From: Sphingorhabdus sp. | GTDB taxonomy: Bacteria; Pseudomonadota; Alphaproteobacteria; Sphingomonadales; Sphingomonadaceae | Assembly: GCA_028279555.1 (NCBI GenBank) | Contig: JANQNO010000008.1 | Location: 62,001-126,000, forward strand | Direction of reading: 5' to 3' | Length of the DNA: 64,000 bases | Shown: one piece after another, positions 36,063 to 46,720 of the stretch | Numbering within the stretch: the stretch's first letter is position 1 | Layout of the letters: each line of letters opens with the position of its first letter | The notes under the pieces: model-generated | Database searches by the model: none | What the model saw: the letters and a program-made list of their open reading frames with translations, nothing else | What the model was told of the DNA's origin: nothing | Made by a program: the position numbers and the translations under genes

Positions 36063-37517
36063 ATGGCCACCGCAATCAAGGATACAGCTGCTGGTGCAGC
36101 GCAGGCAATGCAGGCCACTCTGGAAACGCAGCGCCGGGCATTTCTGGACGCACAGCCAGAGGCGATGTCGGTGCGACGGGACCGCCTTGACCGCGCCATT
36201 GCCATGATGGTCGATCATGCAGAGGATTTCACCAAGACCATGAGCGAGGATTTCGGACATCGCAGCACCGAACAGTCGCTCATGACCGATATGGGCCCGT
36301 CGATCCAGGCGCTCAAGCATGCCCGCAAGCATTTCGAAAGCTGGGCGCGCGGTGAAAAGAGAAAGCCGATCTTCCCGCTGGGTCTGCTCGGTTCTAAGGC
36401 CGAATTACGCTTTCAGCCAAAGGGCGTCGTCGGCATTGTCGCACCCTGGAATTTTCCGGTGGGCATGGTGATGATCCCGCTCGCCGATATTTTTGCAGCC
36501 GGCAACCGCGCAATGGCCAAGCCATCGGAATATACCGAAAATACCAGCGCGCTCTTCGAAGAGATCGTGCCCAAATATTTCGACGAAAGCGAGTTTGCGA
36601 TTGTCACCGGCGGTCCCGACGTAGGGCAAGCTTTCACGTCGCTGCCCTTCGACCATCTGATCTTTACAGGAGCGACCAGCATCGGCCGCCATGTGATGCG
36701 TGCAGCCGCCGACAATCTGACACCGGTCACGCTGGAGCTTGGCGGAAAATCGCCCACCATCATTGGGCGCAGCGCGGACAAGAAGAAGGCTGCTACGCGG
36801 ATAACGATGGGCAAGATGATGAATGCCGGGCAGATCTGCCTCGCGCCCGATTATCTCTACGTCGCGAAAGAGGATGAGGATGCGATGATCGAAGGCGTCA
36901 GGGACAGCGTGGCAGAGCAATATCCCACGCTGCTCCACAATGACGATTACACATCGGTCATCAACGGGCGGCACCATGAGCGGCTGCAGGGCTATCTGTC
37001 CGATGCCGTGGAAAAGGGTGCCGAGGCGATCGAGGTCAATCCGGCGGGTGAGGATTTCTCCTCGACCAACGGCCACAAGATGCCGCTCACGATCCTGCGC
37101 AACGTCAATGACGATATGAAGGTGATGCAGGAGGAAATTTTCGGGCCCATTCTGCCGGTAAAAACCTATGAGAGTATGGATGAAGTCATCGACTATGTGA
37201 ATGATCATGACCGTCCGCTCGGCCTCTATTATTTCGGCAATGACAAGGCCGAGGAAGAAAAGGTGCTTTCGCGCACGACCTCGGGCGGGGTTACTGTCAA
37301 TGACGTGATATTCCATGTCGCGATGGACGATCTGCCCTTTGGCGGGGTCGGCCCCAGCGGCATGGGGCATTATCACGGGTTTGACGGCTTCAAGGAATTT
37401 TCGCACCAGCGCGCGGTCTATCGCCAGACGGGCGTCGATGTCGCCAAAATCGGCGGTTTCAAACCACCCTATAACAAGGCCACGCAAAAGGCGATCAAGC
37501 AGTCGGTGAAGAAGTGA
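36063..37517 (+). CDS. Aldehyde dehydrogenase, coniferyl-aldehyde type
   Basis: A 484-residue NAD(P)-dependent dehydrogenase of the coniferyl aldehyde dehydrogenase subgroup (oxidises phenylpropenals or similar aldehydes). Key parts are GVVGIVAPWNFPVGMVMIPL, the Glu in LELGGKSPTI (near residue 229), the Cys in NAGQICLAPDYL (near 261) and the subgroup-typical EDFGHRSTEQSLMTD near residue 60. AAAGGAGACTGG precedes the ATG at 36063. No lignin-degradation cluster surrounds it, so the physiological substrate is open; lipid-derived aldehydes are an alternative. Confidence 0.85.
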   Translation: MATAIKDTAAGAAQAMQATLETQRRAFLDAQPEAMSVRRDRLDRAIAMMVDHAEDFTKTMSEDFGHRSTEQSLMTDMGPSIQALKHARKHFESWARGEKRKPIFPLGLLGSKAELRFQPKGVVGIVAPWNFPVGMVMIPLADIFAAGNRAMAKPSEYTENTSALFEEIVPKYFDESEFAIVTGGPDVGQAFTSLPFDHLIFTGATSIGRHVMRAAADNLTPVTLELGGKSPTIIGRSADKKKAATRITMGKMMNAGQICLAPDYLYVAKEDEDAMIEGVRDSVAEQYPTLLHNDDYTSVINGRHHERLQGYLSDAVEKGAEAIEVNPAGEDFSSTNGHKMPLTILRNVNDDMKVMQEEIFGPILPVKTYESMDEVIDYVNDHDRPLGLYYFGNDKAEEEKVLSRTTSGGVTVNDVIFHVAMDDLPFGGVGPSGMGHYHGFDGFKEFSHQRAVYRQTGVDVAKIGGFKPPYNKATQKAIKQSVKK

Positions 37518-37527
37518 CGACCAAGGA

Positions 37528-37558
37528 ATGTCATCCCCGACTTGATCGGGGATGACAT
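37528..37558. terminator. Bidirectional hairpin between convergent genes
   Basis: ATGTCATCCCCGA (37528-37540) and TCGGGGATGACAT (37546-37558) are perfect inverted copies around CTTGA. The hairpin sits between the dehydrogenase stop at 37517 and the ubiG stop at 37560, almost touching the latter. The core TCATCCCCGACTTGATCGGG is a well-travelled repeat in alphaproteobacterial genomes. A poly-T tract is weak on either side, so it may work partly as an RNA end stabiliser. Confidence 0.7.
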
Positions 37559-37559
37559 A

Positions 37560-38306
37560 TTAGTCGAGAAAACGCGCGGCCAGTATGTAATTGAGCGCCT
37601 TGTTGCTGCCGATATGGAGCCCTTTGAGCGGGGTGAAGGCAATCCCCTCCAGCGCCATTATCTGCAGCCCAGCATCATACAGCAACTGTTCCATTTCACC
37701 GGGTGTGATGAACTGATTCCAGTCATGCGTTCCGCGCGGAATTTGTCCGAAACGCTCGGCGGCCTCGACCAGAAGCAGCTTCGAGGCAGCCGTCCTGTTG
37801 GGCGTAGAGAGAATGAGCAAGCCATCCGGCTTCAGATGCGCCGCGAGCTGCGCGACGAATTCCGCGGGATCGGCAACATGCTCGATCACTTCCATCGCGG
37901 TGACCAGATCGAATTTCCCAAGCTTCTGCCGGGAAAGCTCCCCGGCCCGATAATCGATCGCAAGCCCGGACCGCGCCGCATGTGTGCTCGCCGCCTCTAT
38001 ATTCTCCTGAGCCGCATCGACGCCCGTCACATTTGCGCCCAGCCGCGCCAGCGGCTCGCACAGCAGCCCGGCACCGCAGCCGACATCGAGCGCGGTTTTC
38101 CCTGCAAGCGGCCGCAGCGCCTCTTCAGCGCAGCCAAAATGCTGATTGATCTGCGCGCGGACAAATCCCAGCCGCACCGGATTGAGCTTGTGCAGCATGG
38201 CGCTCGACCCGGCGGGATCCCACCAGTCAGCCGCGAGCCCGCCGAAATGCGCGGCTTCTTCCTCCTTGATTGTCGCTGTGCCACTTGCCTTTGTCATAAG
38301 TCGCAT
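37560..38306 (-). CDS. ubiG: Ubiquinone O-methyltransferase
   Basis: Carries out both O-methylations of ubiquinone synthesis at the membrane face. The 248-residue SAM-dependent enzyme begins with the UbiG-type EEEAAHFGGLAADWWDPAGSS and has SAM motif I LDVGCGAGLLCEPLARLG near residue 74, then DLVTAMEVIEHVADP. The start is ATG at 38306 or, equally well, ATG at 38297; neither has a strong binding site. It is divergent from lysC over 58 bases, the arrangement conserved in many alphaproteobacteria. With coq7 at 47.4 kb it indicates ubiquinone-based aerobic respiration. Confidence 0.95.
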   Translation of the reverse strand: MRLMTKASGTATIKEEEAAHFGGLAADWWDPAGSSAMLHKLNPVRLGFVRAQINQHFGCAEEALRPLAGKTALDVGCGAGLLCEPLARLGANVTGVDAAQENIEAASTHAARSGLAIDYRAGELSRQKLGKFDLVTAMEVIEHVADPAEFVAQLAAHLKPDGLLILSTPNRTAASKLLLVEAAERFGQIPRGTHDWNQFITPGEMEQLLYDAGLQIMALEGIAFTPLKGLHIGSNKALNYILAARFLD

Positions 38307-38364
38307 CTATCAGGCCGCGTTCCTGCAACAAAGCATTATTCAACGGGGCCTTTCAGAAAAGATC

Positions 38365-39639
38365 ATGGCGCGCATCGTGATGAAATTCGGCGGCACCTCT
38401 ATGGCGGGAACCGAACGTATTCGCCGCGTTGCGCAAATCGTCAAAGCGCAGGCGGATCGCGGGGATGAGGTCGCCGTCGTGGTTTCCGCCATGGCCGGCG
38501 ACACAGACCGCCTCGTCGGCTTCTGCCGCGAAGCCAACGCCCTCTATGATCCGGCGGAATATGATGTGGTGGTTTCCGCAGGCGAACAAATCACATCCGG
38601 CCTGCTCGCGATGACGCTGCAAGCACTGGGCGCAAAGGCGCGCAGTTGGATGGGCTGGCAATTGCCGGTGCAGACCGGGAGCGCACACAGCAAGGCGAAG
38701 ATCGACGAGATCGAAACAGGGGCGCTGCTCTCCAGCATGGGTGAAGGAACGATAGCGGTCATTCCGGGCTTCCAGGGACGTTCACCGGGCGGACGTATCA
38801 CGACGCTGGGCCGCGGTGGATCCGACACTTCGGCTGTGGCGGTCGCGGCGGCGGTCGATGCCGACCGCTGCGACATTTATACCGATGTCGACGGGGTCTA
38901 CACGACAGACCCCCGCATTGTGGCACGCGCGCGCAAGCTGAAGGCGGTGACCTATGAAGAAATGCTGGAACTGGCCAGCGTCGGGGCCAAGGTGCTCCAA
39001 ACACGGTCGGTGGGGCTCGCGATGAAGGCAGGCGTGCCTATTCAGGTCCTGTCATCTTTCACCGAAGAGGATGCCCCGGTAGCGGATACCATTCCCGGAA
39101 CGATGATCGTTGGCGACGAGCGGCTGGCGCAGATGGAGAAGGAAGGAAGCAGCGTGGAACGGCAACTGATTACTGGTATCGCCCATGATAAGAACGAGGC
39201 GAAGATCACCCTCACACGCGTGCCCGACAAACCTGGCGCTGTAGCGCATATTTTCGAGCCATTGTCGGATGCCAACATCAATGTCGACATGATCATTCAG
39301 AATGTCGCGCGCGACAAGGGCGAGACGGATGTCACCTTCACCGTGCCAGCCGCGGATCTGGCGCGGGCAACGGATATTCTGGAAAATCAGCGAGAGAAGA
39401 TCGGTTTCAACCGCGTCATTCCCGACACTCGCGTTGCCAAGATCAGCGTTGTCGGCGTCGGCATGAAAAGCCATGCAGGCGTTGCATCGACAATGTTCAG
39501 CGCGCTCGCCGACCGGAAAATCAACATTGTTGCCATCACCACTTCGGAGATCAAGGTTAGTGTCCTGATCGATGAGGATGAAACCGAACTCGCCGTCCGC
39601 GTGCTGCACACCGCTTACGGCCTGGATGCGGAGGGGTAA
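38365..39639 (+). CDS. lysC: Aspartate kinase
   Basis: First step from aspartate to lysine, threonine and methionine. The 424-residue monofunctional kinase starts MARIVMKFGGTSMAGTERI with the KFGGTS motif, has TLGRGGSDTSAVAVAAA near residue 155, and two C-terminal ACT domains (about 270-345 and 350-424). In the ACT region VPDKPGAVAHIFEPLSDANI and SAVGVGMKSHAGV-type strands are readable. The ATG at 38365 is certain from the family start. Feedback control by lysine and/or threonine is expected. Its stop directly abuts the yjbQ stop. Confidence 0.96.
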   Translation: MARIVMKFGGTSMAGTERIRRVAQIVKAQADRGDEVAVVVSAMAGDTDRLVGFCREANALYDPAEYDVVVSAGEQITSGLLAMTLQALGAKARSWMGWQLPVQTGSAHSKAKIDEIETGALLSSMGEGTIAVIPGFQGRSPGGRITTLGRGGSDTSAVAVAAAVDADRCDIYTDVDGVYTTDPRIVARARKLKAVTYEEMLELASVGAKVLQTRSVGLAMKAGVPIQVLSSFTEEDAPVADTIPGTMIVGDERLAQMEKEGSSVERQLITGIAHDKNEAKITLTRVPDKPGAVAHIFEPLSDANINVDMIIQNVARDKGETDVTFTVPAADLARATDILENQREKIGFNRVIPDTRVAKISVVGVGMKSHAGVASTMFSALADRKINIVAITTSEIKVSVLIDEDETELAVRVLHTAYGLDAEG

Positions 39640-40056
39640 CTACTCCCCCATCACATGACACGCGACCGTCCGCCGGTGTGGGGCAGTGCGATGCTCGAAC
39701 AGATATATCCCCTGCCAGGTGCCGAGCGCCAGACCGCCATCCATGACCGGAATAGAAAAATGCGTCTGAGTGAGCGCGGCGCGAAGATGTGCTGGCATAT
39801 CGTCGGGCCCTTCGTCGTCATGCTCATAATGCGAAGCTTCCGGCGCAAGCTCGCTGAAATAGCGCTCCAGATCGCGGCGCGCGGAAGGCGCGGCATTTTC
39901 CTGGATCAGAAGCGAACAGGATGTGTGGCGCACAAACAGCGTCAAAAGGCCCTGCCCAACTCCGGTATCGCCAAGCCAGCGCTCAACGCCCATCGTGAAC
40001 TCATGCAGCCCCTGCCCTGGCGTTTCGATGGTTAGCTGCGTGGTAAATTGCTGCAT
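39640..40056 (-). CDS. yjbQ: YjbQ-family protein (UPF0047)
   Basis: A 138-residue trimeric protein of the YjbQ/UPF0047 family; members show weak thiamine phosphate synthase activity but their true role is unsettled. The conserved core includes GLLTLFVRHTSCSLLIQENA, DDEGPDDMPAHLRAAL and LGTWQGIYLFEHR, with several conserved His/Asp that bind metal or phosphate. The ATG at 40056 (MQQFTTQLTIETPGQGL) is preferred over an upstream start at 40203 that overlaps the next gene. The gene faces lysC stop-to-stop. Confidence 0.92.
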   Translation of the reverse strand: MQQFTTQLTIETPGQGLHEFTMGVERWLGDTGVGQGLLTLFVRHTSCSLLIQENAAPSARRDLERYFSELAPEASHYEHDDEGPDDMPAHLRAALTQTHFSIPVMDGGLALGTWQGIYLFEHRTAPHRRTVACHVMGE

Positions 40057-40078
40057 TCCCCTTGGCCCTTTTGCCGGG

Positions 40079-40675
40079 CTATTTCCCGCTTCGTTCGCTC
40101 GCCTGCTCGGCCACCTGTTCAGCGGTTTTTGGCAAATGCATTTCAAACTGCGTATCAAGCAGCCCCTCAACCCTAAGGCTGCCAAAGCCGATTTTGCGCG
40201 CAAGCTTCACGGCCTTGTCGAGCGGCACATCACCTTCACGGTGCAGCCATGCCGCAAACATGTGGCTTGCACGGCCACTGCTGGCGCAATGCAGCAACAC
40301 TGGTTTGCCATCTGCCTCCTTCATCGCCGCGGCAACCTGGTCCAGCGCCTCCGGTGTAGCCGGGAATTCGCTGCCGCCTTGCGGCACATGGACATAGCGC
40401 ATGCCGAGGCGCTCAACCGCAGCAGCTTGATCAAAGGGCACCGCCTCCATTTCGCTTGGCGTGCGGCGATTGATCACGGTGGTAACGCCTGCCTCGGCCA
40501 TGCGGGCAAGCCCGCTCTCATCCGGCTGACCGGCAACAAAAAGATCTCCTGACCTCGCAAGTTTGCCCCTGAAACCGGTATTCTCCAATGTTTCGATCGC
40601 GGCCGGGGTTTCGCCGGCAACGGCGGATGTGGCTGTCATGGCAAATGCAGCTGCGATTATTGCAACCCTCTTCAT
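40079..40675 (-). CDS. Exported phosphatase of the BLH/DSP-like family
   Basis: A 198-residue protein with a signal peptide (about residues 1-20, ending AVAG) and one phosphatase domain (about 30-170). It has VAGQPDESGLARMAEAGVTTVINRR, the usual start of the beta-lactamase-hydrolase-like (PF04273-type) phosphatases, and the active-site loop LLHCASSGRAS near residue 130. The loop is Cys-x4-Arg, as in that family, rather than the Cys-x5-Arg of classical tyrosine phosphatases. The protein would act in the periplasm. Substrate unknown. It lies downstream of katG behind a hairpin. Confidence 0.8.
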   Translation of the reverse strand: MKRVAIIAAAFAMTATSAVAGETPAAIETLENTGFRGKLARSGDLFVAGQPDESGLARMAEAGVTTVINRRTPSEMEAVPFDQAAAVERLGMRYVHVPQGGSEFPATPEALDQVAAAMKEADGKPVLLHCASSGRASHMFAAWLHREGDVPLDKAVKLARKIGFGSLRVEGLLDTQFEMHLPKTAEQVAEQASERSGK

Positions 40676-40707
40676 GACCGAATTCTCCCCTATTGACTGT
40701 TTAAGAA

Positions 40708-40738
40708 GCGAGGCCCGGTCTCAATGATCGGGCCTCGC
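40708..40738 (-). terminator. Rho-independent terminator after katG
   Basis: GCGAGGCCCG (40708-40717) and CGGGCCTCGC (40729-40738) are perfect inverted copies around an 11-base loop. Reading in the katG direction the stem is followed by TTCTTAAAC. It should end the katG transcript before the phosphatase gene. Confidence 0.8.
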
Positions 40739-40753
40739 CGGGTAATGTTGATA

Positions 40754-42937
<2,184 letters not shown>

Positions 42938-43005
42938 TCAAAAGACGGGTTCAGGGGTTGAAACATTGCCTGCCAGAAGCGGCTCGCAAGCCTTCGAATC
43001 GTCAT

Positions 43006-43020
43006 ATAGTTACTGGCTAT
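43006..43020. promoter_or_regulatory. OxyR-like site upstream of katG
   Basis: ATAG-TTACTGG-CTAT fits the OxyR half-operator ATAG-N7-CTAT, including the inner T at the expected place. It lies 81 bases before the katG ATG and about 170 bases before the divergent PH-domain gene. A second properly phased half-site is not evident, so strength is uncertain. Confidence 0.5.
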
Positions 43021-43192
43021 TACAGCAGCAATTTGATTATCGCTGCATTGCTGATTGATTTTATCAATGACTGACTGCGCAGGCTTCACGCCAACAGCTC
43101 CGCTGGCCATCGAAGAGATGGATGTGAACTATAAGGGCTTTGGCGCGATAAACTGTCTTGTCAGCGCAATACAGCAGCGCCATATCAGCAAT

Positions 43193-43687
43193 ATGGACGA
43201 AGCTACCGAAACCGAAGAACTGACTCGCCTGCATCCCGATCATGTCAAAGTGACACGCATTGTCGCATCGCTGTTTATGCTTGTTCTTATCATCCCCGCC
43301 ATCATTGCCGAGACTGCAGCCTATCTCAATCAGGAGAGCGGGCCGCCAAATGGCGTGTTCATCATCCCGGTTCTGCTCATTGCTGCTTTTTTCGTCCTTT
43401 TTATGCCCTGGCGCCGCTATATCCACCGCGGCTTCCATATGAGCGCAGACCGTATTCGGATCGTACGCGGCTATCTGTTCCGGTCGGACACAATAGTACC
43501 ATTCGGGCGCATACAGCATATCGATGTCGATCAAGGCCCGATTCAGCGGCGTTATGATCTCGCCACGCTGACCGTTCATACGGCGGGCAATCACAATAGT
43601 ACCGTCAGCCTGCCCGGATTGTTGCATGAAGATGCAATTGCGATGCGCGAAGAGATCCGCGCACATATCAAGCGGGATGCGATTTGA
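43193..43687 (+). CDS. Bacterial PH-domain membrane protein (YdbS-like)
   Basis: A 164-residue protein with two adjacent membrane helices (about residues 20-42 and 55-75) followed by one bacterial PH domain (about 80-160): HMSADRIRIVRGYLFRSDTIVPFGRIQHIDVDQGPIQRRYDLATLTVHTAG. It matches the YdbS half of a YdbS-YdbT pair. The ATG at 43193 gives the natural N-terminus; an earlier in-frame ATG at 43055 would add 46 unrelated residues. Its TGA overlaps the next start by TTGA. The pair confers resistance or affects membrane state in Bacillus, but no role is proven in proteobacteria. Confidence 0.85.
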   Translation: MDEATETEELTRLHPDHVKVTRIVASLFMLVLIIPAIIAETAAYLNQESGPPNGVFIIPVLLIAAFFVLFMPWRRYIHRGFHMSADRIRIVRGYLFRSDTIVPFGRIQHIDVDQGPIQRRYDLATLTVHTAGNHNSTVSLPGLLHEDAIAMREEIRAHIKRDAI

Positions 43688-45252
43688 CCGAAGACCCAAA
43701 CAACCAGCAAGATCCCGCTCCGATGGCCGCGGGCGAAGGACACCGGCTCCACCGGCTGGGACTGGTTGTCAATATGGTCGGCGGTCTGCGCAATTTGATT
43801 TTCCCGCTCATTGCTATCGCGTTTGGTACAAGCACCCTCGACTTCGGATATCTCTTGCTGGTTGGAATAGCGATCCTGTTTATAGGCTTCACCCTGTTTT
43901 TCAGCTGGCTCGCATGGACCCGTTTCCGCTACATTATCGGCGTCGAGGAAATCCGCATTGAAAGCGGCATCCTGAACCGCAATGCACGGTCTATTCCCTT
44001 TGAACGCATCCAAGATGTGAGCATCGAGCAAAAGCTGATCCCGCGCCTGCTTGGCCTGGGCGAAGTGAAGTTCGAAACGGGAGGCGGAGAAGGCGATGAG
44101 GGAACACTTGCTTATGTCAGCACCGAAGAAGGCGAGAGGCTGCGCGAACTCGTGCGTGACCGCAAGGAAGGAGCTGTTGCCACCCCTGCGCCCGAAATTG
44201 CCAATAACGATGACGGAACCGCCGATATTCGGCGTTTTGAGCCTGAGGCCGAACCGCTTTTCGCTATGGACACCCAGCGGATTTTCACTTTTGGGCTGTT
44301 TGAATTTTCGCTGGTAATATTTGCGGTATTGTTCGGTGTTGCACAGCAGTTCGAATTTATCCTGCCCTTTAACCTGTACGATATCGGTGCCTGGATAGGC
44401 ATCGTCGAAGATAGCGGCATCGATATCGATGCCATTAGCTGGGGGGCGCGGATTTTTGGAGCAATGGCAGCGCTGGCCAGCCTGATCGCTATTGGGATAG
44501 CGACCGGGCTGTTGCGCACATTCCTGCGCGAATATGGCTTCCGCCTCGACCGGACGCCCAAGGGATTTCGCCGCCGCCGCGGGCTGACCACCCTGACAGA
44601 TGTCGTCATGCCAGCACATCGCGTGCAGGCCGCGATTGTGCAAACCGGCTTTTTCCGCAGGCGCTGGGGTTGGCATGCGCTGAAATTTGTGAGCCTGGCG
44701 CAGGACAGCAAGGAAGAAGGCAGCCATGTGGTGGCCCCCTTTGCGCAGCGCCCTGAAATTGACCCCATCATGAAAGAAGCGGCAATCACGCCGGAAACCT
44801 TAGACATTGGGTTTCGCAGGCTTGATTGGCGGTGGTGGTTCGATCAGTGGGCGCTGCTGCTGCCCTTTGCGCTCTTGCCGATCGTGGGTCTTCTGATCTT
44901 TACCGATGTCGGCGCAAGGGCGGCATTGATATTGCTGCTGCCTGTGATCGCGGCGCTGTTTGTCTGGCTAAGCTGGCGGCACTGCAAGAAGGCGCTGGAC
45001 GAAAACCAACTTTATTTCCGCGAGGGCTGGTGGTCGCCCAAGCTCACCATCGCGCCGCAAGTCAAGATTCAATCGATCGAGATCAGCCAGGGGCCGATCG
45101 CCCGTTTGCGCGGGCTGGCAGAAATGGAGTTTGGCATCGCCGGCGGCGCGCTGAGCATTGGCGGCATACCGGTCGGCGAGGCAAACGCCATTCGCCAGCG
45201 GCTGCTCGATGAAATCGTCAAGGTCGATTTTGCCGACGTGAACCGGGGTTAG
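43684..45252 (+). CDS. Large bacterial PH-domain membrane protein (YdbT-like)
   Basis: A 522-residue protein partnering the gene above. It has paired membrane helices near residues 20-75, 195-285 and 395-440, alternating with three bacterial PH domains: TRFRYIIGVEEIRIESGILNRNARSIPFERIQDVSIEQ (43918-44031), a middle one with RRRGLTTLTDVVMPAHRVQAAIVQTGFF, and a C-terminal one with QVKIQSIEISQGPIARLRGL. The start is TTG at 43684, overlapping the upstream stop. The stop overlaps convergent phoD by 4 bases. A membrane complex with its partner is likely; function unknown. Confidence 0.85.
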   Translation: MTEDPNNQQDPAPMAAGEGHRLHRLGLVVNMVGGLRNLIFPLIAIAFGTSTLDFGYLLLVGIAILFIGFTLFFSWLAWTRFRYIIGVEEIRIESGILNRNARSIPFERIQDVSIEQKLIPRLLGLGEVKFETGGGEGDEGTLAYVSTEEGERLRELVRDRKEGAVATPAPEIANNDDGTADIRRFEPEAEPLFAMDTQRIFTFGLFEFSLVIFAVLFGVAQQFEFILPFNLYDIGAWIGIVEDSGIDIDAISWGARIFGAMAALASLIAIGIATGLLRTFLREYGFRLDRTPKGFRRRRGLTTLTDVVMPAHRVQAAIVQTGFFRRRWGWHALKFVSLAQDSKEEGSHVVAPFAQRPEIDPIMKEAAITPETLDIGFRRLDWRWWFDQWALLLPFALLPIVGLLIFTDVGARAALILLLPVIAALFVWLSWRHCKKALDENQLYFREGWWSPKLTIAPQVKIQSIEISQGPIARLRGLAEMEFGIAGGALSIGGIPVGEANAIRQRLLDEIVKVDFADVNRG

Positions 45253-46445
45253 AAGCCGACTGTCTGCGTTTCAAGAACGCTCGTATCGTCGCGGCGCAGG
45301 CTCATTGTTATTTTGCGATCCGCCCAATCGATATCGACCTGGCCGAAGTTTGGTACAGACCAGAAACCGCCGACACGCTTGGGGTCGGGCTCGCGCGCGC
45401 TGCTATCGCCATCACCGAACGCAAAATTCAGCGAGCTGGATGTGAAGTCCCATAACGGACGGGCAAAGCCGGGAACCTGCTCCTTGTAGATCGCGCCTGA
45501 ATGGCGATCGCCCGACAGAAAAAACGCATTGTCGATATTCTTTTCCGCGAGCAAGGCATAAAGCCGTTTGCGCTCATTGGGAAAGTTCTCCCAGCTTTCA
45601 TAGTTATGCGCATCGGTGATGATCTGTATCGATGATACGATGAAACGCAAATCGGCCGGCTTTGACAATTCCTGTTCAAGCCATTGCCACTGCGCATCGC
45701 CCAGGATTGTCGCTCTGGGGTCAGTGGTGGGAATATACCAGCCAAGCGGAGGACGTTCGGCCTGATAGGGCATGCGCGCAAGATCGCTGCGGAAATAGCG
45801 CGTATCGAGAATGATGAATTGTACCCGCTTGCCTTCGGGGCCGATCATCCGGCTTTCATAGATGCCCGGACGCGATTTGACCTCCGCGCTCGAATCCCAG
45901 TAGGTTTCAAACACCTTCTCCGCCCATTCCTTGAAGGCGAAGCTACCGCCCGCATCATTCGCGCCGTAATCATGGTCGTCCCAAGTGGTCATCATCGGGA
46001 CCTGCGCGCGGAACCGGGCGAATTCCTGACGCGATGACAGTTTGCGATAGCTGGCCGGAAGGGTTGGAATATCGGCCGCATTTGTCGTGCCCGTATCGCC
46101 ATAGACATTGTCACCGATGAAGAGGAAGGCTTGCGGATTTTGCGCTGCGATCCTGTCCCAAAAAGCCATATCGCGGTTTTCGTTGACGCAAGAGCCAAAA
46201 GCGAAGCGGGTCAAGGTGGTCGAAGGCGCCAGCTCTGGCCCTTTTGGTGCAACAGGAAGCCTGATGTCCAACGAAGCATAATAGGGCCGCAGCGCCTCTT
46301 GGGCCGAAGCAGGTGCCGCTGCGACTGAAGCCGGAGCCGGCACCGGTGCTGCAGCGCTTTCACCATCATAGGCCGTCACGCTGCTGCAAGAGGCGAATAG
46401 CGCTGCAGCTGAAAGACTCACAATTGCGCCAACTTTTCTCATCAT
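45249..46445 (-). CDS. PhoD-like alkaline phosphatase
   Basis: A 398-residue exported metallophosphoesterase of the alkaline phosphatase D family. A lipoprotein-like signal (AAALFASCSS, lipobox Cys near residue 20) is followed by an Ala/Pro-rich spacer and the catalytic domain from about residue 75. Metal-binding motifs include FGSCVNENRD, FLFIGDNVYGD, TTWDDHDYGAND and FLSGDRHSG. The length is shorter than Tat-exported PhoD (about 550), so it belongs to the shorter phosphodiesterase-like subgroup. ATG at 46445 or the adjacent ATG at 46442. It would release phosphate outside the cytoplasm. Confidence 0.87.
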   Translation of the reverse strand: MMRKVGAIVSLSAAALFASCSSVTAYDGESAAAPVPAPASVAAAPASAQEALRPYYASLDIRLPVAPKGPELAPSTTLTRFAFGSCVNENRDMAFWDRIAAQNPQAFLFIGDNVYGDTGTTNAADIPTLPASYRKLSSRQEFARFRAQVPMMTTWDDHDYGANDAGGSFAFKEWAEKVFETYWDSSAEVKSRPGIYESRMIGPEGKRVQFIILDTRYFRSDLARMPYQAERPPLGWYIPTTDPRATILGDAQWQWLEQELSKPADLRFIVSSIQIITDAHNYESWENFPNERKRLYALLAEKNIDNAFFLSGDRHSGAIYKEQVPGFARPLWDFTSSSLNFAFGDGDSSAREPDPKRVGGFWSVPNFGQVDIDWADRKITMSLRRDDTSVLETQTVGF

Positions 46446-46566
46446 ACTCCCTCTTCGTCGAACAAACTGTTATTGATCAATCATGTCGCTTACGTGACAG
46501 CATGGCATGGCATAGTACAGGCACAAAGCGAAGAGATGATCGGGCAAAATTCCTAAGCCGGACTAA

Positions 46567-46686
46567 GGCGACAAATTTCGCCTTGCTGGTTTCCAAGACA
46601 CTGTGCTCGGCCAAGGTTCGGTGCCGCTCGACGTGCTCGAAGCGCAGGTGAAGGATTGGGTAGCTGCCGTCAAAAGCGGCGACTAG
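46567..46686 (+). pseudogene. Leftover 3' end of a DUF885 gene
   Basis: From 46567 an open stretch reads GDKFRLAGFQDTVLGQG, then SVPLDVLEAQVKDWVAAV and ends KSGD before TAG at 46684-46686. This is recognisably the C-terminal signature of DUF885 proteins (G-x-K-F-x-L, H/Q-D-x-V-L-x-x-G-x-V-P-L-x-V-L-E), which are about 580 residues long. A TAA sits in frame immediately before it at 46564-46566 and no DUF885 sequence is visible further upstream. It has no start or binding site, so it is a gene remnant left by deletion. Confidence 0.7.
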
Positions 46687-46720
46687 AGCAAGCCTGATTT
46701 AGTCCGGCTGTCCTAGTGGA

